NCBI RefSeq assembly: GCF_965219885.1
Contig: NZ_CBDCOT010000009.1
Location: forward strand, 1,178,001 to 1,242,000
Source of the DNA: Curvivirga sp965219885
GTDB taxonomy: Bacteria > Pseudomonadota > Alphaproteobacteria > UBA8366 > Aestuariispiraceae
DNA length: 64,000 bases
Reading direction: 5' to 3'
In this document: positions 17,684 to 25,169 of the stretch, one piece after another
Layout: every line of letters begins with the position of its first letter
Numbering within the stretch: position 1 is the first letter of the stretch
The notes under the pieces: model-generated
Told to the model about the DNA's origin: nothing
The model's input: only the letters and a program-made list of their open reading frames with translations
Database searches by the model: none
Translations under genes and position numbers: made by a program

Positions 17684-20600
17684 CTATGCTTTACTATCAG
17701 CAAGCGGCTTTTTCGTTATCTTCGCAAAAAGATTTGGAATAGCCCCAAATAGTAAGCTGTACAACACAGGGACAACCCCAAGGGTCAGGATTGTACCAAT
17801 TGTTAAGCCAAACATAATGACGACCGTCATGGCAAACCATAACTCCCCACCAAATATCATAAGGGGAACAAGTCCAAGAATAGTGGTGAGTGTTGTCATA
17901 ACAATTGGGCGTAAACGTGATACTGCGGATTCAATGATTGCCTGTTTAAGGTCGGTTCCATTTGCACGTTCCAGATCAATCTTATCAATTAACACAATAC
18001 CATTATTGATGATAATGCCTGCTAAACTAATCAATCCAAGCATGGCGTTAAAATCCAGATAGGCACCTGTCAGATTTAACCCCAAACTTGCCCCGATAAT
18101 CAGAAGCGGAATTGTAAAGGCAATGATGAATGGTTTTCTGAAAGAGTTGAACTGCCAAATTAATAGTAGCAGCATCAACCCCATACAATGCGGCATATAT
18201 TTGAAAAGTGCAGCATTCGCTTCTTCGGATCCTTTTAACTCGCCATCAACTTCGATCTTGTAGTTATAAGGTAAATCCAGTTTCTCAAGGGTGGGCTGCA
18301 TTGCGGCATAAAGGCCTGCAGCTTCCATATTTGGATTAATAGCGCTGATTGTGATCGCACGTTCCTGATTATATCGGCGGATTTGGGATGGCACTACATC
18401 CCCATCAATATCCGCAATCTGGATGAGCGGTACGACATTGCCATTACTGGAAGGTACGGTCACACTTCTGAGGTCATCAAGTGTACTGCGTTTATCTTCT
18501 TCTGAACGCAAGATAACGGGTATGACTTTATCGCCTTCACGGTAGGAGGTGACGGTTTCACCATCAAAGTTTGTGGAAAGTGCCTGCGCGATAGAGCGAC
18601 TATCAGTACCAGCCCGACGGGCGCGTTCTTGGTCAATTGCCACCTTAATACGGATCACCGGATTTTCCCAATCACTGCGAATATCTTGTGTGCCGGGGAT
18701 CGTACGGAAACCTGCCATTACCTCATTGGCTTTATCCATCAAGGTAGGAATGTCAGGGCCCAAAATACGTAATTCAACAGTTCCAGGTTTGGTGGAGCCT
18801 AGGAAAAGCTTTTCAGTAAAGCCTTCTGCTTCCGGCATGTTTTCGATAATAAAGCGATCAACCTTTGCCATAGTCGGATCACGATCTTCTGGATTTGCTA
18901 CATTGATAATGGCAAAAGCAGTGTTCGGTGCGGGGTCAGGCGGGCTTAAAGCCAAGAAGAAACGTGGGCCACCATTGGCGATGAAAATTGTACTGCTGGT
19001 GATTTCCGGATTTAAGGATTTGTTATTCACCCAATCTGAAAAGCGTTTCACGACTGCCTGTGTTTCACGTACATCGACACCTGCTTGTAAACGAATAGGT
19101 AAGACAAATTGTGCGCGATCTGATGGGGGTAAAAGACGTTTCGGTACATCTTCCAAGCCTTTGACGGACAAGATTAACAAGGCGAACATAACCACTAGGA
19201 ATGGGATACGAACGCGTAGCATAAAGTTTAGAAACTTACGGAAGAGATTATAGTAGGTACCCCCGTATAGATCCTTTACCTCAGTCTCATTCTTCTTGGT
19301 TTTTGATTTTTTCCGATCCCCAAGGAACCAATAACAAAGGGCTGGTGTCACTGTTATGGCTAATCCCCAAGAAGCCAGCAATGTTGCTGTGACAACTTGA
19401 CTGAGGGCGGACATAAATTCACCCGTTTCATCATCCGCCAACATCAAAGGCATAAACGCCAAAATTGTCGTGAGTGAAGAGGTTAGAAGAGGAAGGCCTA
19501 AGCTACGTGCCGCTTCGATACAGGCATTTAGGCGTTCCATGCCTTGAGATAATCGGGTTTTGATATCTTCGGCAATGACGATACCGTTATCTACGAGCAG
19601 GCCAAGCGAGATAATAATCGCTGCAATCGAAATCCGGTGAAGCGGGATCTCAAAAAGACGCATGGCGATGATCGCAGCAAGGATGGTAATTGGGACAACA
19701 GAACCGACAATTGTACCGGTACGAAGTCCCAAGAATAACATAACCACCACAAGAACGGTGGCGAGAGTTTGCATAAGATTCGACGTTGCATCTTTGATGC
19801 TGGCATCGACAATTGGGGGTTGATATGTGGCATAATCTAAATTCAGGCCGAGGGGGAGTTCCGCGGTTAAAATTGCGATTTCTGCTTCCAATTGAGCTGC
19901 AAATTCTTTAATCGCAATATTGGGAACCATGGATATACCAAGGATAACGGCTGGACGCCCATTATATAATGCGGGACGTTCTGGTGGGTCCACATATCCG
20001 CGACGCACAGTTAGTAAATCTTTTAGATAAACAACACCTGTATCTTCGCCGGTTTGGATGGCTACATTTTCAATTTCTTTAACGGAATCAAAATTACCAG
20101 TTGGATCAATACCGATACTTAAGCCATCCGCGATTAAATTGCCGCCGGGTAAAATAATATTCTGATCTTTCAGGGTGTTCACAACTTGATTGGCAGATAG
20201 ATCAATCTGGGCCAGTTTGTCTTGATTCATTTCAAGCCAAACACGTTCTTCCTGAATGCCATAGAGATCAACGCGACTTACAAGCTCTAAGGCACCAATG
20301 CGATCACGCAGATTTCGGGCAACAGATCGTAAATCTTTATAATCATATTCATCGCCATAAAGCGCCAATGTGGCGACTGAAACCCGACCATAATCATCAT
20401 TTACAAACGGGCCTTGTGTGCCTTCAGGTAAGTTGGGTTTTAAATCATCCATCTTGTTTCGAATATCTGACCAAATGGGATCTAGATCGAAATAAGACGG
20501 ATAGATACGCACTGTTACTAGTGCTTGTCCCGTTGTTGCTTGGGATTTGATGAATTTGATTTCCGGAATTTGTTTCAGATTTTCTTCGATAGGACGAATA

Positions 20601-20794
20601 ATGAGCTGTTCAACTTTTTCCGCAGCTAAACCTGGATAACTGGCTGTGATTTGACCAAAACGGATGGTGATTTCAGGGTCTTCCTGACTTGGTTGTGACA
20701 AAAAGGATGTAAAGCCAGCTACAATAATAGCCACAATAAAGAAGACAGTCAGACGGGATCGTTCAATACAGAACCGGGTAAGGGCAGCTAACAT
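17684..20794 (-). CDS. RND efflux pump, inner-membrane subunit
   Basis: A 1036-residue AcrB-type permease with the two-fold repeat of transmembrane helices and two large periplasmic loops. Features include the N-terminal helix ALTRFCIERSRLTVFFIVAI, porter-domain signatures (SYPGLAAEKVEQLI, FGQITASYPG), and helix 4 LGLLVDNGIVIAEDI with the proton-relay aspartate. The second repeat has LAGIIINNGIVLIDKI. It exports drugs or toxic compounds by proton antiport together with the adaptor encoded 12 bp upstream. No outer-membrane TolC-type gene is next to it, so a shared TolC is likely. Substrate unknown. Confidence 0.92.
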   Translation of the reverse strand: MLAALTRFCIERSRLTVFFIVAIIVAGFTSFLSQPSQEDPEITIRFGQITASYPGLAAEKVEQLIIRPIEENLKQIPEIKFIKSQATTGQALVTVRIYPSYFDLDPIWSDIRNKMDDLKPNLPEGTQGPFVNDDYGRVSVATLALYGDEYDYKDLRSVARNLRDRIGALELVSRVDLYGIQEERVWLEMNQDKLAQIDLSANQVVNTLKDQNIILPGGNLIADGLSIGIDPTGNFDSVKEIENVAIQTGEDTGVVYLKDLLTVRRGYVDPPERPALYNGRPAVILGISMVPNIAIKEFAAQLEAEIAILTAELPLGLNLDYATYQPPIVDASIKDATSNLMQTLATVLVVVMLFLGLRTGTIVGSVVPITILAAIIAMRLFEIPLHRISIAAIIISLGLLVDNGIVIAEDIKTRLSQGMERLNACIEAARSLGLPLLTSSLTTILAFMPLMLADDETGEFMSALSQVVTATLLASWGLAITVTPALCYWFLGDRKKSKTKKNETEVKDLYGGTYYNLFRKFLNFMLRVRIPFLVVMFALLILSVKGLEDVPKRLLPPSDRAQFVLPIRLQAGVDVRETQAVVKRFSDWVNNKSLNPEITSSTIFIANGGPRFFLALSPPDPAPNTAFAIINVANPEDRDPTMAKVDRFIIENMPEAEGFTEKLFLGSTKPGTVELRILGPDIPTLMDKANEVMAGFRTIPGTQDIRSDWENPVIRIKVAIDQERARRAGTDSRSIAQALSTNFDGETVTSYREGDKVIPVILRSEEDKRSTLDDLRSVTVPSSNGNVVPLIQIADIDGDVVPSQIRRYNQERAITISAINPNMEAAGLYAAMQPTLEKLDLPYNYKIEVDGELKGSEEANAALFKYMPHCMGLMLLLLIWQFNSFRKPFIIAFTIPLLIIGASLGLNLTGAYLDFNAMLGLISLAGIIINNGIVLIDKIDLERANGTDLKQAIIESAVSRLRPIVMTTLTTILGLVPLMIFGGELWFAMTVVIMFGLTIGTILTLGVVPVLYSLLFGAIPNLFAKITKKPLADSKA

Positions 20795-20806
20795 GATAGA
20801 GCCTCC

Positions 20807-21967
20807 TTATTCCGGTTGCCATAACAAAGCAGACATGCCGTCATGCAGGAACGAAACACCTGCCACAATAATCTTATCGCCGGCATTAAGTCCTGAATAA
20901 ACCTCTAAACGATTGCCACGGGTTTTACCGATAGTCACAAAAACACGTTTTACGGTTTCGGTAGCTTGATCATAAACGAAAACAGGGGCAAGTGAGCTGC
21001 GTTCATTTTGAGCTTCATTTGCCTCGGACAGGCTTTGCAGGGAAATCGCCGAAATCGGGATTGTATAAACGGGGCCAGATGTTTCGCTATCAAGTAAGAA
21101 GCTTACTGTCGCGGTCATGCCTGAAAATAATCGACCTTCGCCAGTGGGGGCTTCTTCAGGTTTTTGTAACGATAGCTTAACTAGGAAGGCATTTCCGGAT
21201 TCTGATTGGCTTGCAATTTCAGAGACAATAGCAGGGATTTCCAAGCCACGGGCTCCTGGGAAACGAACAATTGCGGGATGACCATAATCCAGCTTTTGGA
21301 TCATGGATTCAGGAACCAAAACCTCAACATTCATAGCGCCTTCTGCTTCCAGCTCATAGATGGATTGTCCAATGCTAACTTCAGTGAAAGTTTCAACAGA
21401 CTTTACTGAAACTTCACCGGAAAATGGGGCAAGGATTACTGTTTTTTCTAAATCTCGTTCTGCACGTTTTAATTCGCTGATCGCCACATCGACCTCACTA
21501 AGAGATGTATCTAATGCGGCTTTTGCTGTGTCTAATGCGGCTTTGGCAACAAGATCTTTTTTATAGAGGGTTTCCTTGCGGACATATTCTTCTTGGGCTT
21601 CTACCAATTTGGCTTTTTGGGTGCGAACCTGTGCGGAGGCCTTATCTTTTGCTAACTGATAGTTGGTTGGATCCATCATGGCCATCATTTGGCCGGCTTC
21701 TACGCGATCGCCTAGCTCTGCAGCCATTTCAATAACACGACCATTAATTGGGAAGCTTAAAACGCTGGTTTCTGCGGCTTGAACTTGTCCTGATAAGTTG
21801 CGGATACGCTGACTGTCATCTGGGAAGACTTCTTCAAATTTCACTCTTGGAGTAACTTCAATTTGCTCTTCAACTTTTTCTTCACAGCCGCTTAAAATAA
21901 ACGCAGTTGGTAAAAGTAAGGCAAAACCCAAATGTTTAAACGTGATAGAGAAATTTGAAAGACGCAT
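20807..21967 (-). CDS. RND efflux periplasmic adaptor (membrane fusion lipoprotein)
   Basis: A 386-residue adaptor. The N terminus has a lipoprotein signal, LLPTAFILSGCEEK, with the lipobox cysteine. It then has the barrel-sandwich half GRVIEMAAELGDRVEAGQMM, a coiled-coil hairpin (about residues 110-165, lysine/alanine/glutamate-rich), and the returning half VILAPFSGEVSVKSVE. It bridges the inner-membrane RND pump to an outer-membrane channel. The operon order adaptor-pump-HugZ runs with gaps of 12 and 18 bp. No linked TetR/MarR regulator is visible. Confidence 0.9.
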   Translation of the reverse strand: MRLSNFSITFKHLGFALLLPTAFILSGCEEKVEEQIEVTPRVKFEEVFPDDSQRIRNLSGQVQAAETSVLSFPINGRVIEMAAELGDRVEAGQMMAMMDPTNYQLAKDKASAQVRTQKAKLVEAQEEYVRKETLYKKDLVAKAALDTAKAALDTSLSEVDVAISELKRAERDLEKTVILAPFSGEVSVKSVETFTEVSIGQSIYELEAEGAMNVEVLVPESMIQKLDYGHPAIVRFPGARGLEIPAIVSEIASQSESGNAFLVKLSLQKPEEAPTGEGRLFSGMTATVSFLLDSETSGPVYTIPISAISLQSLSEANEAQNERSSLAPVFVYDQATETVKRVFVTIGKTRGNRLEVYSGLNAGDKIIVAGVSFLHDGMSALLWQPE

Positions 21968-22058
21968 GAAATAATACCCGCATAGAGATTAAATTATCTA
22001 GGGCTACTATAAGGCGAAAAAATTACGATCTCAAAGGTTTATTGTCTTTCCAATGAGA

Positions 22059-22475
22059 TTAATTAGTCTTGTCGTCCACCCAGGGTACTGCCGCCACTTC
22101 AACGCCTTCTTCGACCAATTCTTTGACTTCATCGGCGCTGGCATTTCCGTAAATACCGCGTTCTTCGGTCTCTCCATAATGGATTTTACGAGCTTCCTCG
22201 GCGAATTTGTCACCTACATTTTCGCAATTAGATTCAATATCTTTGCGCATTTTCACCATGGCGTTGCGGGCTTTAGTGAAAAACTCGATTTGTGATTTTT
22301 CTTGGGAGCGACTGGTTGAAATATTGGGCGCGCTTAAGGCTTTTTTGACGTTGTTGGATCCACAAACAGAACATTCCAACAAGCCCAGTTCTTGTTGTTT
22401 TTCAAAGGAAGCTGAATCTTTAAACCAGCCCTCAAATTCATGTTCGTTTTCACATTTCAAATTAAAAGAAATCAT
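22059..22475 (-). CDS. DUF1178 family protein
   Basis: A 138-residue cytoplasmic protein matching DUF1178: it opens MISFNLKCENEHEFEGWF and carries LLECSVCGSNNVKKALSAP, a zinc-ribbon-like pair of Cys motifs (Cys8 region and CSVC). The central part is charged (KARNAMVKMRKDIESNCENVG). The function is not known to me. In many alphaproteobacteria this gene sits directly after a nitrilase in a comF-grxC-nitrilase block; here a methyltransferase gene on the other strand lies between them. A 15-bp palindrome occurs 27 bp upstream of its start. Confidence 0.85.
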   Translation of the reverse strand: MISFNLKCENEHEFEGWFKDSASFEKQQELGLLECSVCGSNNVKKALSAPNISTSRSQEKSQIEFFTKARNAMVKMRKDIESNCENVGDKFAEEARKIHYGETEERGIYGNASADEVKELVEEGVEVAAVPWVDDKTN

Positions 22476-22501
22476 CTTTTAACCCATATCCATCGTCATT
22501 T

Positions 22502-22516
22502 AGAATTTAAAATTCT
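22502..22516. promoter_or_regulatory. 15-bp palindrome in DUF1178 / methyltransferase intergenic region
   Basis: Two 7-base arms (AGAATTT and AAATTCT) surround one central base. It lies between the divergent DUF1178 and methyltransferase genes. It could be an operator; the factor is unknown. Confidence 0.3.
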
Positions 22517-22629
22517 GGTTTCATCGCTTGAAAAACAAGTTATATTTCCCAACTCAATTCAGAATTTGGCGATTATCTATCGAAATAACAAGGCTTTGTC
22601 ACGTTTTCTATGCATTTGGATGAAAAAAT

Positions 22630-23163
22630 ATGTCTCATGTCTCTATGACGCCACTCCCATTCATTGAAAAATGGTTGGCACCTGATCTTACCGGAAAATT
22701 AGTTTTGGATTATGCCTGTGGTGCAGGTCGCCATGGACGTCTTGCACATGAAAAAGGCGCTGCAGTTACTTTTGTTGATATTGATCTATCCAATGTTGAG
22801 GACTTGCTATGCAAGGAACAAGTTACCCTTTTACAGGCTGATCTTGAAGAAGAGGACCGATGGCCTTTATCTGAGCGCCAATATGATTTGGTGATTGTGA
22901 CTAACTATCTTTTTCGTCAACGGCTTGAAGATATCTTTAAGTTGGTCGCGCCTGGCGGGATGATTTTGTATCAAACCTTTGCAAGAAGTCACGAGGTTTT
23001 TGGAAAACCATCCAATCCTAATTTTCTATTGAAAGAAGGGGAATTGCGTGAATTTTGTCACGGGTTTGATATCTTGCAATATGAACAGGGAAAAGTAACT
23101 ATCCCGTCTGAAGCAATAGTCCAACGCCTTGCCGCAAAACGTGTTATTGGTCTGGAAGACTAA
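22630..23163 (+). CDS. class I SAM-dependent methyltransferase
   Basis: A 177-residue methyltransferase with the glycine loop VLDYACGAGRHGRLAHEKG, an acidic strand end FVDIDL for the ribose, and the later motif YDLVIVTNYLF. It is similar in size to small TehB/UbiE-like enzymes. The substrate cannot be inferred. Its 3' end overlaps the 3' end of the convergent nitrilase gene by 20 bp. It lies in opposite orientation within what is otherwise a conserved minus-strand block, which suggests local insertion or inversion. Confidence 0.8.
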   Translation: MSHVSMTPLPFIEKWLAPDLTGKLVLDYACGAGRHGRLAHEKGAAVTFVDIDLSNVEDLLCKEQVTLLQADLEEEDRWPLSERQYDLVIVTNYLFRQRLEDIFKLVAPGGMILYQTFARSHEVFGKPSNPNFLLKEGELREFCHGFDILQYEQGKVTIPSEAIVQRLAAKRVIGLED

Positions 23164-23971
23164 AGTCACGTCCATTTTGCAAAGATGGTACCATGGCACG
23201 GGCTTTTGTGACGTCTTCTAAATCAAGATCAACGCGAATGACGCCGATTGCCGTATCTGCATCGGCAAGTATATTTCCCCAAGGATCAATAACAAGACTA
23301 TGACCATAGGTATCACGACCATCATCGTGATGGCCAGTTTGTGCAGCTGCAGCAACAAAGCATGTAGTTTCAATAGCGCGAGCAGCTAGCAATGTATGCC
23401 AATGTGCCTCACCGGTTTTCTGAGTGAAAGCAGCCGGGTTTAAAATCACTTTGGCCCCTGCATGGGCAAGGCTTCGATGGAGATGTGGGAAGCGCACATC
23501 ATAACAAATAGTTAGACCGATAATGCCCCAAGGTGTCTCCACTGTAACGGCTTGCTCACCGGGTTTAAAAGATTTGCTTTCGCGATAACTTTCGCCACCT
23601 TCTAAATCCACATCAAACATATGGATTTTGTCATAGCATGCTTTGATTTCACCTTGATTATCAATCATAAATGCCCGATTGGCCATTCGATCATCATCAG
23701 GCAATTTTATGACACAGGATCCAATATGAATCCAAATGCCAAGTTCCTTCGCTATAGCTTGGCATCCAGAAAGGAAAGGATCATCTTCTTGAAGACAGGC
23801 TTCTTTTGTGGATTGAGATCGTTTCATCTGGACCAGATTGGCGACTTCCGGGAGAGAGATCAATTTTGCACCTTGTTTGGTAGCCTCACGGATAAGAGGC
23901 TCCGCTAAAGCTAAATTTTCCTCAATTGATGTGGTTGAGGTCATTTGAACCAAGGCTAAAGGCAAAATCAT
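23144..23971 (-). CDS. carbon-nitrogen hydrolase (Nit/omega-amidase-like)
   Basis: A 275-residue nitrilase-superfamily enzyme. The catalytic triad is visible: Glu in LISLPEVANL, Lys in CYDKIHMFDV, and Cys in IGLTICYDVRFPHLHR. The C-terminal GHSLVIDPWGNILAD and early AEPLIREATKQGAKLI are typical of the Nit1/Nit2 subgroup, which hydrolyses omega-amides or deaminated glutathione. Next to glutaredoxin (27 bp upstream) a glutathione-repair role is attractive but inferred. The 3' end overlaps the methyltransferase gene by 20 bp. Confidence 0.9.
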   Translation of the reverse strand: MILPLALVQMTSTTSIEENLALAEPLIREATKQGAKLISLPEVANLVQMKRSQSTKEACLQEDDPFLSGCQAIAKELGIWIHIGSCVIKLPDDDRMANRAFMIDNQGEIKACYDKIHMFDVDLEGGESYRESKSFKPGEQAVTVETPWGIIGLTICYDVRFPHLHRSLAHAGAKVILNPAAFTQKTGEAHWHTLLAARAIETTCFVAAAAQTGHHDDGRDTYGHSLVIDPWGNILADADTAIGVIRVDLDLEDVTKARAMVPSLQNGRDFSLPDQ

Positions 23972-23998
23972 AGAAATCTCCCGCTGGATATGTAATTT

Positions 23999-24253
23999 TT
24001 AGCCTAAGAGTGGATCAAGCTTGCCAGATTTTTCCATTGCCATCATATCATCACAACCACCAATATGCTGATCGTTGATAAAGATTTGTGGTACGGTACG
24101 ACCACCGTTGGAGCGTTGGATCATTTCCGCCTGACGACCATCTTCTTCCCAAATGTTGTATTCTGTATAGCTAACACCCTTTCCGTCCAATAGACGTTTT
24201 GCAGCGGCACAAAAACCACACATGGGGCGCATATAAATTTCAACTAATGCCAT
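23999..24253 (-). CDS. grxC: glutaredoxin 3 (CGFC active site)
   Basis: An 84-residue glutaredoxin. The redox site is Cys12-Gly-Phe-Cys15 (RPMCGFCAAAKRLL) in place of the usual CPYC. The cis-proline region GRTVPQIFINDQHIGGCDD, which binds glutathione, is intact. It reduces protein disulfides and glutathione mixed disulfides in the cytoplasm. It lies between comF and the nitrilase, the common alphaproteobacterial order. The non-proline active site should shift the redox potential; it is complete and not broken. Confidence 0.92.
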   Translation of the reverse strand: MALVEIYMRPMCGFCAAAKRLLDGKGVSYTEYNIWEEDGRQAEMIQRSNGGRTVPQIFINDQHIGGCDDMMAMEKSGKLDPLLG

Positions 24254-24341
24254 TTTAGATATTCCTAACTTCTTAAATCCGTAAATTTATGCATGTCATA
24301 CTTGGTGATGATATAGGATGCAATATGTGATCTGTTCCACC

Positions 24342-25169
24342 TTAATCAACTTTTTGTGGGCGCATAACTCTGGCTACGGTTAATATGTAAACTTCTTTAG
24401 CACCATTCTTCCTTAATATCTTGGCTGCTTCTTCTACCGTGCTACCGGTCGTGTAAACGTCGTCAATTACAAGAACAGTTCTATCTTGCAGGCTTTGCTG
24501 GAATTTTTTTGAAACACGAAACGCGCCGTGTAAATTTCGACGACGCGCTTTTGGAGTCAGATGGCCTTGAGTTTCAGTCTGTTTGATACGTTGTAACAAG
24601 TTAGCTGCGTAGATTAAATCATTCTGTTTAGCAAAAGCTTTCGCTAATAAAGCGGCTTGATTAAAACGTCGTTTGATGAGGCGGCGTGAATGAAGGGGGA
24701 CAGGAATAACATAGTCGAATTTGATATCATCTGGAAAATGAAGACTGGCCATATTCAACCAACGTGTAAAAAGGGGGGCTATATGTTGTTGATCGCCATG
24801 CTTGAATTTCAAAAGTAAATCGCGGCTTAAATCATTATAAGTGACTGCTGCTCTTGCCATATGAAATTTGGGTTTTTGTGCAAGACAAGCCGCGCAGTAG
24901 CTATGATTTGAGATGCCAGTTATATTTTCAAAGGGATAGCCACAACAAAAACAGATAGGTTGCGCAATAAAAGAAATTTGGCTCCAGCAATCTGAGCATA
25001 TTGCCTGTGATTGCGATATTTCTACATGACAATTTAAACAATGAGGCGGCAGAAGGTCATTCAAACCAGCTTCCAATAATCGTATTGTTGTCTTCCTACT
25101 GCGCCATAGGAATTTTTGCAGAAAATGCGAAAGTTTCAATTTTGGAAAAGACGTCGGCATTATTCCCAT
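24342..25169 (-). CDS. comF: ComF family phosphoribosyltransferase-like protein
   Basis: A 275-residue protein. An N-terminal zinc finger (PPHCLNCHVE, CSDCW, CFCCGYPF, YCAACLAQ, residues about 40-95) precedes a type I phosphoribosyltransferase fold with the PRPP motif VLVIDDVYTTGSTVEEAA. ComF is needed for DNA uptake in naturally competent bacteria; elsewhere the role is unclear. The ATG at 25169 overlaps the stop of the upstream hybrid kinase by one base (TAATG), so translation is coupled to a signalling gene, which is unusual. An in-frame ATG three codons later is also possible. Confidence 0.88.
   Translation of the reverse strand: MGIMPTSFPKLKLSHFLQKFLWRSRKTTIRLLEAGLNDLLPPHCLNCHVEISQSQAICSDCWSQISFIAQPICFCCGYPFENITGISNHSYCAACLAQKPKFHMARAAVTYNDLSRDLLLKFKHGDQQHIAPLFTRWLNMASLHFPDDIKFDYVIPVPLHSRRLIKRRFNQAALLAKAFAKQNDLIYAANLLQRIKQTETQGHLTPKARRRNLHGAFRVSKKFQQSLQDRTVLVIDDVYTTGSTVEEAAKILRKNGAKEVYILTVARVMRPQKVD

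Noticed and set aside
18549..19253. Open frame of 234 codons on the plus strand
   Set aside because: Antisense to the RND pump gene, which has clear family motifs over the same bases; no ribosome site or recognisable domain.
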